Positions 1 to 6,155 of a stretch of DNA of 42,074 nucleotides are shown here, in pieces. The DNA is from a virus, in IMG/VR virus record IMGVR_UViG_3300025617_001075, positions 1-42,074 of that record; one strand, 5' to 3'. Positions within the stretch are counted from its first letter, which is position 1. Each line of letters starts with the position of its first letter. Made by a program: the position numbers and the translations under genes. A model generated the notes under the pieces. The model saw only the letters and a list, made by a program, of their open reading frames with translations. It did no database searches and was not told the origin of the DNA.

Positions 1-2
1 CT

Positions 3-314
3 GGTGGTGGAGGTGGTGGCGGTCGCTCAGGCGGTACTCCAGGAGCTGGAGGCGCTGGTGGCGGTGGAGACGGTGGGGCAGACCCTACTGACCCCCAGAG
101 CGGAGAAGCTAACACTGGCGGCGGTGGCGGTGGAGGGGGAGAGGCCGACCCAGCCGCTGTTGGTGGGTCGGGTGGTTCTGGGGTTGTGATTGTTAAGTAC
201 CCAGCAGCCGCATATCTCACTGTAGGAGCAGGACTGACCTCATCAACAGTCACTTCTGGAGACTACAAAATCACAACTTTCACCGCTGGTACTGACACAA
301 TTACGGTAAACTAG
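3..314 (+). CDS. Glycine-rich tail fibre/appendage protein, C-terminal part (5' end outside window)
   Basis: The reading frame is open from the left edge and ends in TAG at 312-314, giving the last 103 residues of a larger protein. The first two thirds are dominated by glycine runs with scattered Ser, Asp and Pro. They lead into a GGSGVVIVKYP segment and then a short Thr/Ser-rich beta-like tail ending DTITVN. Glycine-rich blocks closing with a GGSG-hydrophobic-[KR]-Y motif are common at the C-terminus of tail fibre and adhesin-like proteins of aquatic phages, so a role in host attachment at the tail tip is likely. The next gene starts 8 bases downstream. It is read opposite to every other tail gene in the window. 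The N-terminal part, which would identify it, is missing. Confidence 0.7.
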   Translation, partial: GGGGGGGRSGGTPGAGGAGGGGDGGADPTDPQSGEANTGGGGGGGGEADPAAVGGSGGSGVVIVKYPAAAYLTVGAGLTSSTVTSGDYKITTFTAGTDTITVN

Positions 315-321
315 GAGAATC

Positions 322-699
322 ATGGCGCACTATGCTTTTATCAATTCCGACAACGAGGTTGTCGAAGTCATCACGGGTAGGGATGAGACGGAAGTTGTCG
401 ACGGCATTTCCGACTGGGAAGCCTACTACGCAACCAAGCGTCCAGGACTGACCTGCAAGCGCACCTCATACAACACCCGCGCTGGGCAACACACTGGCGG
501 TGGAACGCCGTTCCGTGGAAACTACGCTGGGAAGGGCTACTCATACGACTCTGAGTTGGACGCCTTCATCCCACCCAAGCCCTACGCCTCATGGACGTTA
601 ACTGACTCCTACACCTGGGAAGCTCCCGTTGCCTACCCAACGGATGGCGCGGACTACGACTGGGATGAAGAAAACCAACAGTGGGTTGAGCGCGTCTAG
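322..699 (+). CDS. Conserved phage protein of aquatic-phage type, function unknown
   Basis: A 125-residue protein with an ATG start preceded by AGGAGAATC, a good ribosome binding site. The sequence opens MAHYAFINSDNEVVEVITG and carries a central YKRTSYNTR-like stretch (here CKRTSYNTRAGQH) followed by GTPFRGNYAGKGYSYD, FIPPKPYASW and a C-terminal YDWDEENQQWV. I recognise this layout from small proteins that are widespread in marine and freshwater phages, often close to tail-fibre genes, with no established function. There is no signal peptide or membrane segment. The many aromatic residues and short beta-prone segments would suit a small structural or fibre-associated protein. It follows the glycine-rich tail gene at once, so the two are probably co-transcribed. 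Confidence 0.75.
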   Translation: MAHYAFINSDNEVVEVITGRDETEVVDGISDWEAYYATKRPGLTCKRTSYNTRAGQHTGGGTPFRGNYAGKGYSYDSELDAFIPPKPYASWTLTDSYTWEAPVAYPTDGADYDWDEENQQWVERV

Positions 700-733
700 C
701 CGCTATTACACTTTGTTGTAGTAACCTGTAGGG

Positions 734-1312
734 GTGAACAATGTACCCAACTGGTTTCAAAACGACGGCCTACAAAACTTCGAGACACATCTTCAGCACT
801 TAGCCGCACGTCCCTCACGCCTACTTCAAATTGGGGCGTATACAGGAGACGCCAGTGTGTGGCTGTATAACAACATTCTGTATCACTACCAAGACTCCGT
901 GCTTGTGGATGTTGACACATGGGAAGGCTCAGACGAGCCAGTGCACCACGACCTTAACTGGACAAGTGTTGAAACACTTTATGACAGCAAAACTTCTGGG
1001 GCTCGCCACAACCGACAAATAGTAAAATATAAAGGTACGAGCGACAGCTTCTTTAAAAACAACGTAGAAAAGTACGACTTCATCTACATTGATGGAGACC
1101 ACACTTCGTACGGTGTGCTTAAAGATGCAGTTAGCGCTTTCGAATGTCTCGATGTCGGGGGAATCATCGCCTTTGATGATTACCTTTGGTCAGCAGGGTT
1201 GGGAGCCAATAAAGAGCCCAAAATGGCCATAGATGCCTTCTACAGCATCTACATGGAGCGCACTCATGTACTTGTAAATGACTATCAGTTTTGGGTAAAG
1301 AAGGTTTACTAA
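734..1312 (+). CDS. Class I SAM-dependent methyltransferase
   Basis: A 192-residue protein of the methyltransferase-24-like type. Motif I for S-adenosylmethionine binding is LQIGAYTGD (residues 31-39). An acidic end of strand 2 (VDVD, 58-61), YIDGDH (118-123) and IAFDDY (145-150) follow, which is the usual pattern of the Rossmann-fold small-molecule or sugar methyltransferases found beside glycosyltransferases. The start must be the GTG at 734: an in-frame TAA lies at 722 and no other start codon falls between. No clear Shine-Dalgarno sequence precedes it. Its stop overlaps the ATG of the halogenase gene (TAATG), so the two are translationally coupled. The substrate is unknown; the neighbours suggest modification of a glycan, peptide or small molecule. 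Confidence 0.8.
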   Translation: MNNVPNWFQNDGLQNFETHLQHLAARPSRLLQIGAYTGDASVWLYNNILYHYQDSVLVDVDTWEGSDEPVHHDLNWTSVETLYDSKTSGARHNRQIVKYKGTSDSFFKNNVEKYDFIYIDGDHTSYGVLKDAVSAFECLDVGGIIAFDDYLWSAGLGANKEPKMAIDAFYSIYMERTHVLVNDYQFWVKKVY

Positions 1313-2901
1313 TGACAGAAAAAGAACCGCATCGTTTTGTAATTGTTGGTGGAGGCACTGCGGGATGGATTTCCGCACTTTTTCTTCGCTACAAGATGCC
1401 GACCGCAAGAATTACACTCATTGAGTCAGAGTCCATCGGAATTCTTGGGGCAGGTGAGGGCACAACCCCCGCGTTCATCACGCTACTCCAGAAACTCCGT
1501 ATTCCGCTATCTCGCCTCATCAATGAGACCAGCAGCACGATGAAAAACGGGATTAAGTTCGAGAACTGGACAAAAGACTCTGACTACTACTATCACGGGT
1601 TTTTTGCCTCTGACGATGTCGGGTTGGGAGCTTTCGACAACCCTCAATACCTCGCGGACACAAGCCTTCTGGTTGCTCACGCTCAAGCCAACGACAAATC
1701 GTTTTCAGAGATTAACTTTTGTGAGGACGTCAGCGAAAAAAATAAGATTCCGCTGTTTGTGCACCCCGAATACGACGAACAATTTATTCCAGACCCCTTA
1801 GAGAAGTATTTCTCACACGCACACTATGCCAACCACTTTGATGCTGTTGCCCTAGCTGAGTTCTTCCAGAAAGTAGCGGTAGAAGAGCGAGAAGTTACCC
1901 GTATAGAGGGCAAAGTCGTAGACCAGAAGCAGCGCGACAACGGAGACCTCTACGAAGTCATTCTTGAGTCAGGAGAGTCGGTGGAGGGTGACTTCTTCAT
2001 TGACTGCACTGGCTTTGCACGCAAGTTCATCGGCAAAGTGTACGAATCAGAGTGGGTAAGCCACAAAGAACAGCTCACCGTAGACTCAGCGATGCCTTTC
2101 TTCCTGCCTGTCGACTCAGAAGCTATTCCCGCGTACACAGGGTCAACTGCAATGAAGTACGGTTGGATGTGGAAAATCCCGCTCCAGCACCGCTACGGTT
2201 GCGGATACGTTTTTGACTCCAACTACATCAGTGAAGAAGAAGTCAAAGAAGAAATACGGGAAATGGTCGGTGACCAGGACGTCACATGGCCCCGAGAAAC
2301 AGCATTTAAGTTCGAACCTGGGTACTACAAGACCCCCTGGGTAAATAACTGTATTGCGGTAGGTCTTTCAGGGGCCTTTATTGAGCCTTTAGAGGCAACG
2401 TCTATCTGGGCGTCAATTATTTACCTAGAGAAGGCATTTAGAGACATCAATGGGGTCATTAGACGCCCCAAAGCGTATGTTGATGCTTTCAATGCTAGAG
2501 CGGTCCAGGTCAGCGAAGACATCTTTGAGTTTGTCTACTTCCACTATATGGGTGGACGAGAAGATAACGAGTTCTGGTCCCACTACCAAGACCCGAAAAA
2601 CACCCCTGAAAGAATTAAAAAGATGCTGAGCAGTTGGGAAGAGGTTCTTCCGACTTACACCGACTATCGAGACAGCATCTTCCCCCTGCAAAGTTGGATT
2701 TCAGTCGCTGCTGGTCTCGGTCAACTTAACACAGAGCTATACAAGCAGGCTTACGAAGACAACCAGCTTCCAGAGGGCGTAAACGTTGACTATGACTCTT
2801 TCCTTGAGGCAAAGGCAGAGATTGTTCAAGATATGAAAGACCATGTCGAGTTTATAAAAGACATGAAAGAAAATAGTAACCCCATATTCCCCGTGGCATA
2901 G
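1312..2901 (+). CDS. Flavin-dependent halogenase (tryptophan halogenase family)
   Basis: A 529-residue protein of the PrnA/RebH family, which uses reduced FAD, oxygen and halide to halogenate an electron-rich substrate. The FAD-binding GGGTAGW is at residues 13-19 and GEGTTP at 48-53. The catalytic lysine equivalent to PrnA Lys79 is K78 in MKNGIKFENW. The family signature WxWxIP is W285-M-W-K-I-P290. The EPLE segment holding the catalytic glutamate is at 358-361; the serine that follows in PrnA is alanine here. I place the start at the ATG at 1312, coupled to the methyltransferase stop, rather than an in-frame TTG at 1291. Viral members are known: the cyanophage enzyme VirX1 is an iodinating halogenase. 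The substrate cannot be read from the sequence, and no flavin reductase gene is visible, so the host would have to supply FADH2. Confidence 0.9.
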   Translation: MTEKEPHRFVIVGGGTAGWISALFLRYKMPTARITLIESESIGILGAGEGTTPAFITLLQKLRIPLSRLINETSSTMKNGIKFENWTKDSDYYYHGFFASDDVGLGAFDNPQYLADTSLLVAHAQANDKSFSEINFCEDVSEKNKIPLFVHPEYDEQFIPDPLEKYFSHAHYANHFDAVALAEFFQKVAVEEREVTRIEGKVVDQKQRDNGDLYEVILESGESVEGDFFIDCTGFARKFIGKVYESEWVSHKEQLTVDSAMPFFLPVDSEAIPAYTGSTAMKYGWMWKIPLQHRYGCGYVFDSNYISEEEVKEEIREMVGDQDVTWPRETAFKFEPGYYKTPWVNNCIAVGLSGAFIEPLEATSIWASIIYLEKAFRDINGVIRRPKAYVDAFNARAVQVSEDIFEFVYFHYMGGREDNEFWSHYQDPKNTPERIKKMLSSWEEVLPTYTDYRDSIFPLQSWISVAAGLGQLNTELYKQAYEDNQLPEGVNVDYDSFLEAKAEIVQDMKDHVEFIKDMKENSNPIFPVA

Positions 2902-2909
2902 GAGAGACA

Positions 2910-3977
2910 ATGAAAGCAGCAATCTACACCATCGCGCTAAACGAACGACAGTTTGTTGAGTCCTGGTTCGAGTCAGCAAAGGATGCAGACTACCTCCTCA
3001 TTGCAGACACGGGGTCGACAGACGGCACAGTGGAAGCAGCCAGAGCCCTGGGAATCAACGTAGTGGATGTTCGCGTATCGCCTTGGCGTTTCGACGACGC
3101 CAGAAATGCTGCTCTGGCCGCTCTCCCAGCTGACATCGACATGTGCGTGTCTCTAGACATGGACGAGGTCATCACTCCAGGATGGAAAGATGTCTTGACC
3201 GAAGCGTGGGAGCGCGGTGTAAACCGTCCTCGCTACAAGCACATCTGGTCCTTCAACGAAGACGGCACGCCTGGCCTCGAGTTTAGCTACGACCACATTC
3301 ACGGTCGCAAGGGCTTCCGCTGGCGTCACCCTGTACACGAGTGCATCTACTCCTACGGCATCGAAGAGAAGCAAGAGTGGCTAGATGGCATTGAGACACA
3401 CCACCACCCAGACCCGTCTAAGAGCCGCTCTCAGTATCTCCCGCTTCTCTCGATGTCTGTCAAGGAAGACCCGTACAACGACCGCAACGCTTTCTACTAC
3501 GGGCGAGAGTTGTACTTCTATGGACGCTACATGGAAGCTGCAGCGGAGCTAAAGCGTCATCTAGAGCTCCCCACAGCCACCTGGGCACCCGAAAGAGCCG
3601 CTTCCATGCGGTTTATCGGCAAATCTCTCCCCGCAGAGGCTGAGCACTGGTTTAAGCGAGCCATCGAACAGGCTCCTGGCCGCAGAGAGCCTCACGTGGA
3701 CCTCGTGAAGCTGTACTACGAACGCCAAGACTGGAAGAACTGCCTAAATTCAGCTGAAGCGGCTCTCTCCATCACAGAAAAGCCCCTCGAGTATCTCTGT
3801 GAGGCAGAGTCTTGGGGTGCCGCACCGTGGGACTACGCAGCTATTGCCGCCTACAACCTTGGGCACTACGCAAAGGCAGCCGAGTACGCTCGCAACGCTG
3901 TAGAGATTGAGCCAGACAACGAAAGAATGCAGAACAACCTGGTTTTCTGCGAAATGTCAGCAGCTAACGCTTCTTAG
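2910..3977 (+). CDS. Family 2 glycosyltransferase with C-terminal TPR repeats
   Basis: A 355-residue protein. Residues 1-165 are a GT-A glycosyltransferase: an opening IYTIALNER strand, IADTGSTDGT (31-40) for nucleotide-sugar binding, the RNAAL segment (65-69) and the DMD metal-binding triad at 83-85. RWRHPVHE follows in the acceptor region. From about residue 180 to the end the protein is helical, with TPR-like 34-residue units (for example AEAEHWFKRAIEQAPG and AAEYARNAVEIEPDN). Such GT2-TPR proteins glycosylate peptides, proteins or cell-surface polymers. The ATG lies 8 bases after the halogenase stop behind AGGAGAGAC, so it belongs to the same operon. Its last 14 bases overlap the leftward whiB gene. 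The acceptor is unknown: the phage's own tail proteins or a host envelope polymer are both possible. Confidence 0.85.
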   Translation: MKAAIYTIALNERQFVESWFESAKDADYLLIADTGSTDGTVEAARALGINVVDVRVSPWRFDDARNAALAALPADIDMCVSLDMDEVITPGWKDVLTEAWERGVNRPRYKHIWSFNEDGTPGLEFSYDHIHGRKGFRWRHPVHECIYSYGIEEKQEWLDGIETHHHPDPSKSRSQYLPLLSMSVKEDPYNDRNAFYYGRELYFYGRYMEAAAELKRHLELPTATWAPERAASMRFIGKSLPAEAEHWFKRAIEQAPGRREPHVDLVKLYYERQDWKNCLNSAEAALSITEKPLEYLCEAESWGAAPWDYAAIAAYNLGHYAKAAEYARNAVEIEPDNERMQNNLVFCEMSAANAS

Positions 3978-4500
3978 AAGACTTAGCTTTACTCTTAGCT
4001 GCTTTTTCGGCTCGTTTTTCCTTTTCCTTGAGTCTTTTTGCCGTACGGTCTTCCCTGTGCTGCTTGTAAGCCTCTACGGCATTAGCACTGGTTCGACTCC
4101 TCCAGGAAAATTTACACACTGTGCACGTCACAATGCGAGCTGTTGTCCATCTACCTCCGCCAGGCACCTCTATTGAACTAGTCTCGAGTTTGGAAGGTCG
4201 AGCGGTGCAGTATGGACAATTCGGAAACCTACGGCGGCGAGCCTCTTCGCCTTTGTAGGACACTGAGAGCGTTCTACGCATCTCCACTTCATCTTTACCG
4301 CCCCAAATACCCCAGATTTGGCGGTGTTCTAGTGCCCACTGAAGGCACTGCTTTCTTACGGGACAGCTAAAACAAAGATTTTTAGCGGCATATTTTTCCT
4401 TGGGCTCCTTAGAAAAGAACCACTCCATAGCCTCTTTGTTTTCGGGCTCAGCGCATAGGGCATCTCTTTGCCATTTTAGATTTGTCGCTGGTGTCCACAC
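3964..4500 (-). CDS. whiB: WhiB-family iron-sulfur transcription factor with extended zinc-ribbon-like tail
   Basis: A 178-residue protein. The WhiB core has four cysteines C16, C43, C46 and C52 (spacing C-X26-C-X2-C-X5-C), which bind a [4Fe-4S] cluster, followed by the family turn GIWGG at 64-68. WhiB proteins occur only in actinobacteria and their phages and act by contacting the primary sigma factor. Unlike the usual 80-120 residue members, this one continues with a second Cys pair set (CPYC around 95-98 and CTVC around 126-129), a possible zinc ribbon, and a highly basic Lys/Ala/Ser tail that could bind DNA. The start is the GTG at 4500; later ATGs would lose C16. A promoter-like sequence with a palindromic operator lies just upstream. 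The 3' end overlaps the convergent glycosyltransferase gene. Confidence 0.88.
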   Translation of the reverse strand: MWTPATNLKWQRDALCAEPENKEAMEWFFSKEPKEKYAAKNLCFSCPVRKQCLQWALEHRQIWGIWGGKDEVEMRRTLSVSYKGEEARRRRFPNCPYCTARPSKLETSSIEVPGGGRWTTARIVTCTVCKFSWRSRTSANAVEAYKQHREDRTAKRLKEKEKRAEKAAKSKAKSSKKR

Positions 4501-4519
4501 ATAACTAGTTTACCAAACA

Positions 4520-4548
4520 AGTGTAGACAATTGACAGAGTTCTGTCAA
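4520..4548 (-). promoter_or_regulatory. Leftward sigma-70-type promoter candidate for whiB
   Basis: On the minus strand a perfect -35 box TTGACA (4548-4543) is followed by a 17-base spacer and TACACT (4525-4520, four of six matches to TATAAT). Transcription would begin near 4513, giving a leader of only about 12 bases before the GTG at 4500. The -35 box is one end of a perfect palindrome, so the promoter is likely controlled by a dimeric repressor or activator. Confidence 0.55.
4531..4548. promoter_or_regulatory. Perfect 18-bp palindrome, probable operator
   Basis: TTGACAGA-GT-TCTGTCAA: two perfect 8-bp arms separated by 2 bp, in the 52-base gap between the 111-aa gene and whiB. Each end is a consensus TTGACA, so on the plus strand it also pairs with TAAAAT (4554-4559) after exactly 17 bases. 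The plus-strand match may simply follow from the symmetry. The position over the -35 box suits a repressor or autoregulation site. No T-run follows it, so it is not an intrinsic terminator. Confidence 0.55.
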
Positions 4549-4552
4549 AATG

Positions 4553-4888
4553 TTAAAATTCTATCCAAGTTACTATAGAAACTTCTACAACCTTATCCCC
4601 GTACTCGGTCATGCCTTCTTCGTCGCAAACCGTGTACTCAGACTCGTCGGGCAGAAACCCTGCGAATCCGCTCTGTGTGTTTGATGATTCGAGCATTCTA
4701 AAGCCGTCAGAGAGCCCGTCAGCAATGCCGTCTCTCTGCAGTGTTGACGCGAGAGCACGCCTAACTATTTCATGGTCGGTGTCAACCTCCCCGATGGTGA
4801 AATAAATTAGCTCAGAGTGATTATCAGAAAAATACCCTTCGCCCTCCCAGCACTGCCAAAGATGCTCGCCGTGCCGTACATCCCTCAT
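4553..4888 (-). CDS. Hypothetical protein, acidic, 111 aa
   Basis: I do not recognise this protein. It is 111 residues long and acidic, with no membrane segment or signal peptide. It contains a WQCWEGEGYF aromatic stretch near residues 11-20, a mostly helical centre (around DHEIVRRALASTLQRDGIAD) and a beta-prone C-terminus ending VEVSIVTWIEF. The ATG overlaps the stop of the upstream Cys-rich gene (TGATG), so its translation is coupled to that gene. It sits inside the whiB cluster, so a regulatory or host-takeover role is possible, but nothing in the sequence shows it. Confidence 0.65.
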   Translation of the reverse strand: MRDVRHGEHLWQCWEGEGYFSDNHSELIYFTIGEVDTDHEIVRRALASTLQRDGIADGLSDGFRMLESSNTQSGFAGFLPDESEYTVCDEEGMTEYGDKVVEVSIVTWIEF

Positions 4889-5142
4889 CAGAAGGGCTCT
4901 TCATCATCTATGAACTGGATTTCTGGCTCTACTAAATCGTAGATTCCACAGATAGTAACCGACTCACACTTGTGGCAAGTCTCCACTACACCAAGTTCGT
5001 ATTGCCTCGGGGTGGGCACCCCCTTAAGGCGCATAAGTATGTTTCCCTTGTCGTCAACGCTCTCGGGCTCCCACTTGGAATGCTTCTTAATGTAGCAAGC
5101 TTCACATACTGGAACAGGAGACTGTAATGGCTCAGCACTCAT
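4888..5142 (-). CDS. Small Cys-rich, zinc-ribbon-like protein
   Basis: An 84-residue protein with two CxxC knuckles: C13-E-A-C16 and C56-H-K-C59, with a further Cys at 65. Between them is a basic/beta segment (GNILMRLKGVPTPRQYELGVVE). The arrangement is that of a zinc ribbon, 39 residues between knuckles. Small zinc-ribbon proteins next to whiB genes are frequent in actinophages; their function is not established, though nucleic-acid or RNA-polymerase contacts are plausible. The ATG at 5142 has no Shine-Dalgarno sequence, but a perfect TATAAT ends exactly six bases before it, which would give a leaderless mRNA. The stop overlaps the start of the next gene. Confidence 0.7.
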   Translation of the reverse strand: MSAEPLQSPVPVCEACYIKKHSKWEPESVDDKGNILMRLKGVPTPRQYELGVVETCHKCESVTICGIYDLVEPEIQFIDDEEPF

Positions 5143-5148
5143 ACACTA

Positions 5149-5154
5149 ATTATA
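5149..5154 (-). promoter_or_regulatory. -10 box placed for a leaderless transcript
   Basis: The minus strand reads TATAAT-TAGTGT-ATG: a perfect -10 hexamer (5154-5149) followed by six bases and the ATG (5142-5140) of the Cys-rich gene. Transcription starting at the A of ATG would produce a leaderless message, a common class in actinobacteria. No good -35 box is seen 16-18 bases upstream. The hexamer also contains the TAA stop of the upstream whiB gene, so chance cannot be excluded. Confidence 0.35.
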
Positions 5155-5434
5155 GCGCGTTGAAATCTACTCTTCGCACAACAGGTATCCCGAGCTTGGT
5201 CCGCATATTTGCTCTTTCTCGGGGAGACGTGCCTCCCCACATACCGTGAGACTCATTTTTCAAACCCCACTCAGCGCACTCGATTAAGTGAGGACAAGTC
5301 TTGCAGACAGAGCGAGCATATGTGTATCGGTCTGATGCGGCTCCTGCTTCATTGTCATCGGGGTCTGGCTGGAAAAACATATTCGTTCCAACCTCTGCAC
5401 AAGCTGGCTCTTCGTAGTCCCAAGGTTTCCGCAT
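5150..5434 (-). CDS. whiB: WhiB-family iron-sulfur transcription factor (short form)
   Basis: A 94-residue protein close to the standard WhiB size. The four cluster-binding cysteines are C12, C44, C47 and C53 (C-X31-C-X2-C-X5-C), followed by HGMWGG (63-68) and a short basic tail with the PRERANMR segment. It differs from the other WhiB protein in the window in lacking any extra Cys-rich tail, so the two probably have separate roles. The ATG start is preceded by GGAAGGAAC, a good ribosome binding site. Phage WhiB proteins are known in some cases to act on host promoters (for example TM4 WhiB, which represses host whiB2), so a role in reprogramming host transcription is likely. Confidence 0.9.
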   Translation of the reverse strand: MRKPWDYEEPACAEVGTNMFFQPDPDDNEAGAASDRYTYARSVCKTCPHLIECAEWGLKNESHGMWGGTSPRERANMRTKLGIPVVRRVDFNAL

Positions 5435-5480
5435 TTCGTTCCTTCCATTTCTGCGTCATTGCTTCTCTGCCACCCTATAG

Positions 5481-5729
5481 CTAATCGCGAATTTTTGCAA
5501 TTACCTCGGCTTGATACTCGTACTCGCTAGCTATGTCTTCACTCTTCGTGACAACAATCTCATAGTTGACGCGTGCGCCAGAACTTGAGCTAACAGCCTT
5601 GTTATCATCGTCGAACTCATCCTCTTCCGCAGAGGACATAAAGCGGGAAATAATGTTGTCAGACCTAGAGGCAATCTCCTCGTAGCTGTCCCCTGAAACA
5701 GAGAAGGTAAATGTTGTGCTTCTAGACAT
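5481..5729 (-). CDS. Hypothetical protein, 82 aa
   Basis: I do not recognise this protein. It is 82 residues and acidic, with a beta-prone N-terminus (TTFTFSVSGDS), a helix containing NIISRFM, then a DEFDDDNK and SSSSG linker and a beta/helix C-terminus (NYEIVVTKSED, YQAEVIAKIRD). This alternation would fit a small alpha/beta fold. It overlaps the end of the upstream 139-aa gene by 8 bases, so it is translated from the same message. A 46-base gap separates it from whiB downstream. Confidence 0.6.
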   Translation of the reverse strand: MSRSTTFTFSVSGDSYEEIASRSDNIISRFMSSAEEDEFDDDNKAVSSSSGARVNYEIVVTKSEDIASEYEYQAEVIAKIRD

Positions 5730-6141
5730 TTACAAGCTTCTCCAATGCGTGTGGGGAGTAGTGAGCGCCGTTCAAACTGGGCTCCTTACCATCCGTGCTT
5801 TTAAAAATCACATCTCCGTAGCGAACGCCAACAACAACACCGCGACGTCCGTTGTGTGCGGTCCCAGCATCCCCTGTGAAGGCGTCTGCCTTAACGCGGA
5901 CCTCGTCTGCAACCTTGATGTCGCCAGGACGTGCAGGAACCCACAATTCGTTCTTGTTTATTTTTACGTGAGCGTGGCCGAGAGCCAGCTTAGAGAACAT
6001 CTCTACAGCTTGAGCTCTTTGCTCATCAGTGAGTTCGATTGTGTCAACTAACTCAATCAGTTTCATTGTTGCATCACCTACGGGCTTGCGTACTTTGGCA
6101 GCTTGCAGCTGCTCCTTAACCCATTTCATGTCGAGTCCCAT
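5722..6141 (-). CDS. Hypothetical protein with KOW/SH3-like C-terminal half
   Basis: A 139-residue protein. Residues 1-60 are helical (MKWVKEQLQAAKVRK, LTDEQRAQAVEMFSKLA). The second half reads as a small beta-barrel: LWVPARPGDIKVADEVRVKA, an HNGRRGVVVGVRYGDVIF segment and then a closing helix HSPHALEKL-like (YSPHALEKLV). The G-x-x-G-x-V-x-x-V pattern after a VxVK strand is typical of KOW/SH3-like domains, which bind nucleic acid or ribosomal or RNAP partners, but I place this only as a resemblance. The ATG has GAGGAG seven bases upstream. It lies between the glycosyltransferase-like gene and the small genes of the whiB cluster. Confidence 0.65.
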   Translation of the reverse strand: MGLDMKWVKEQLQAAKVRKPVGDATMKLIELVDTIELTDEQRAQAVEMFSKLALGHAHVKINKNELWVPARPGDIKVADEVRVKADAFTGDAGTAHNGRRGVVVGVRYGDVIFKSTDGKEPSLNGAHYSPHALEKLVNV

Positions 6142-6155
6142 TTTGGGTCTCCTCT

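Noticed and set aside
1291-1311. Upstream TTG start for the halogenase
   Set aside because: It overlaps the methyltransferase; the ATG at 1312 is coupled by TAATG and begins the FAD-binding domain at the normal distance.
4531-4559. A real rightward promoter (TTGACA, 17 bases, TAAAAT)
   Set aside because: It would only read antisense into leftward genes; the -35 match follows automatically from the palindrome. It is mentioned only with the operator.
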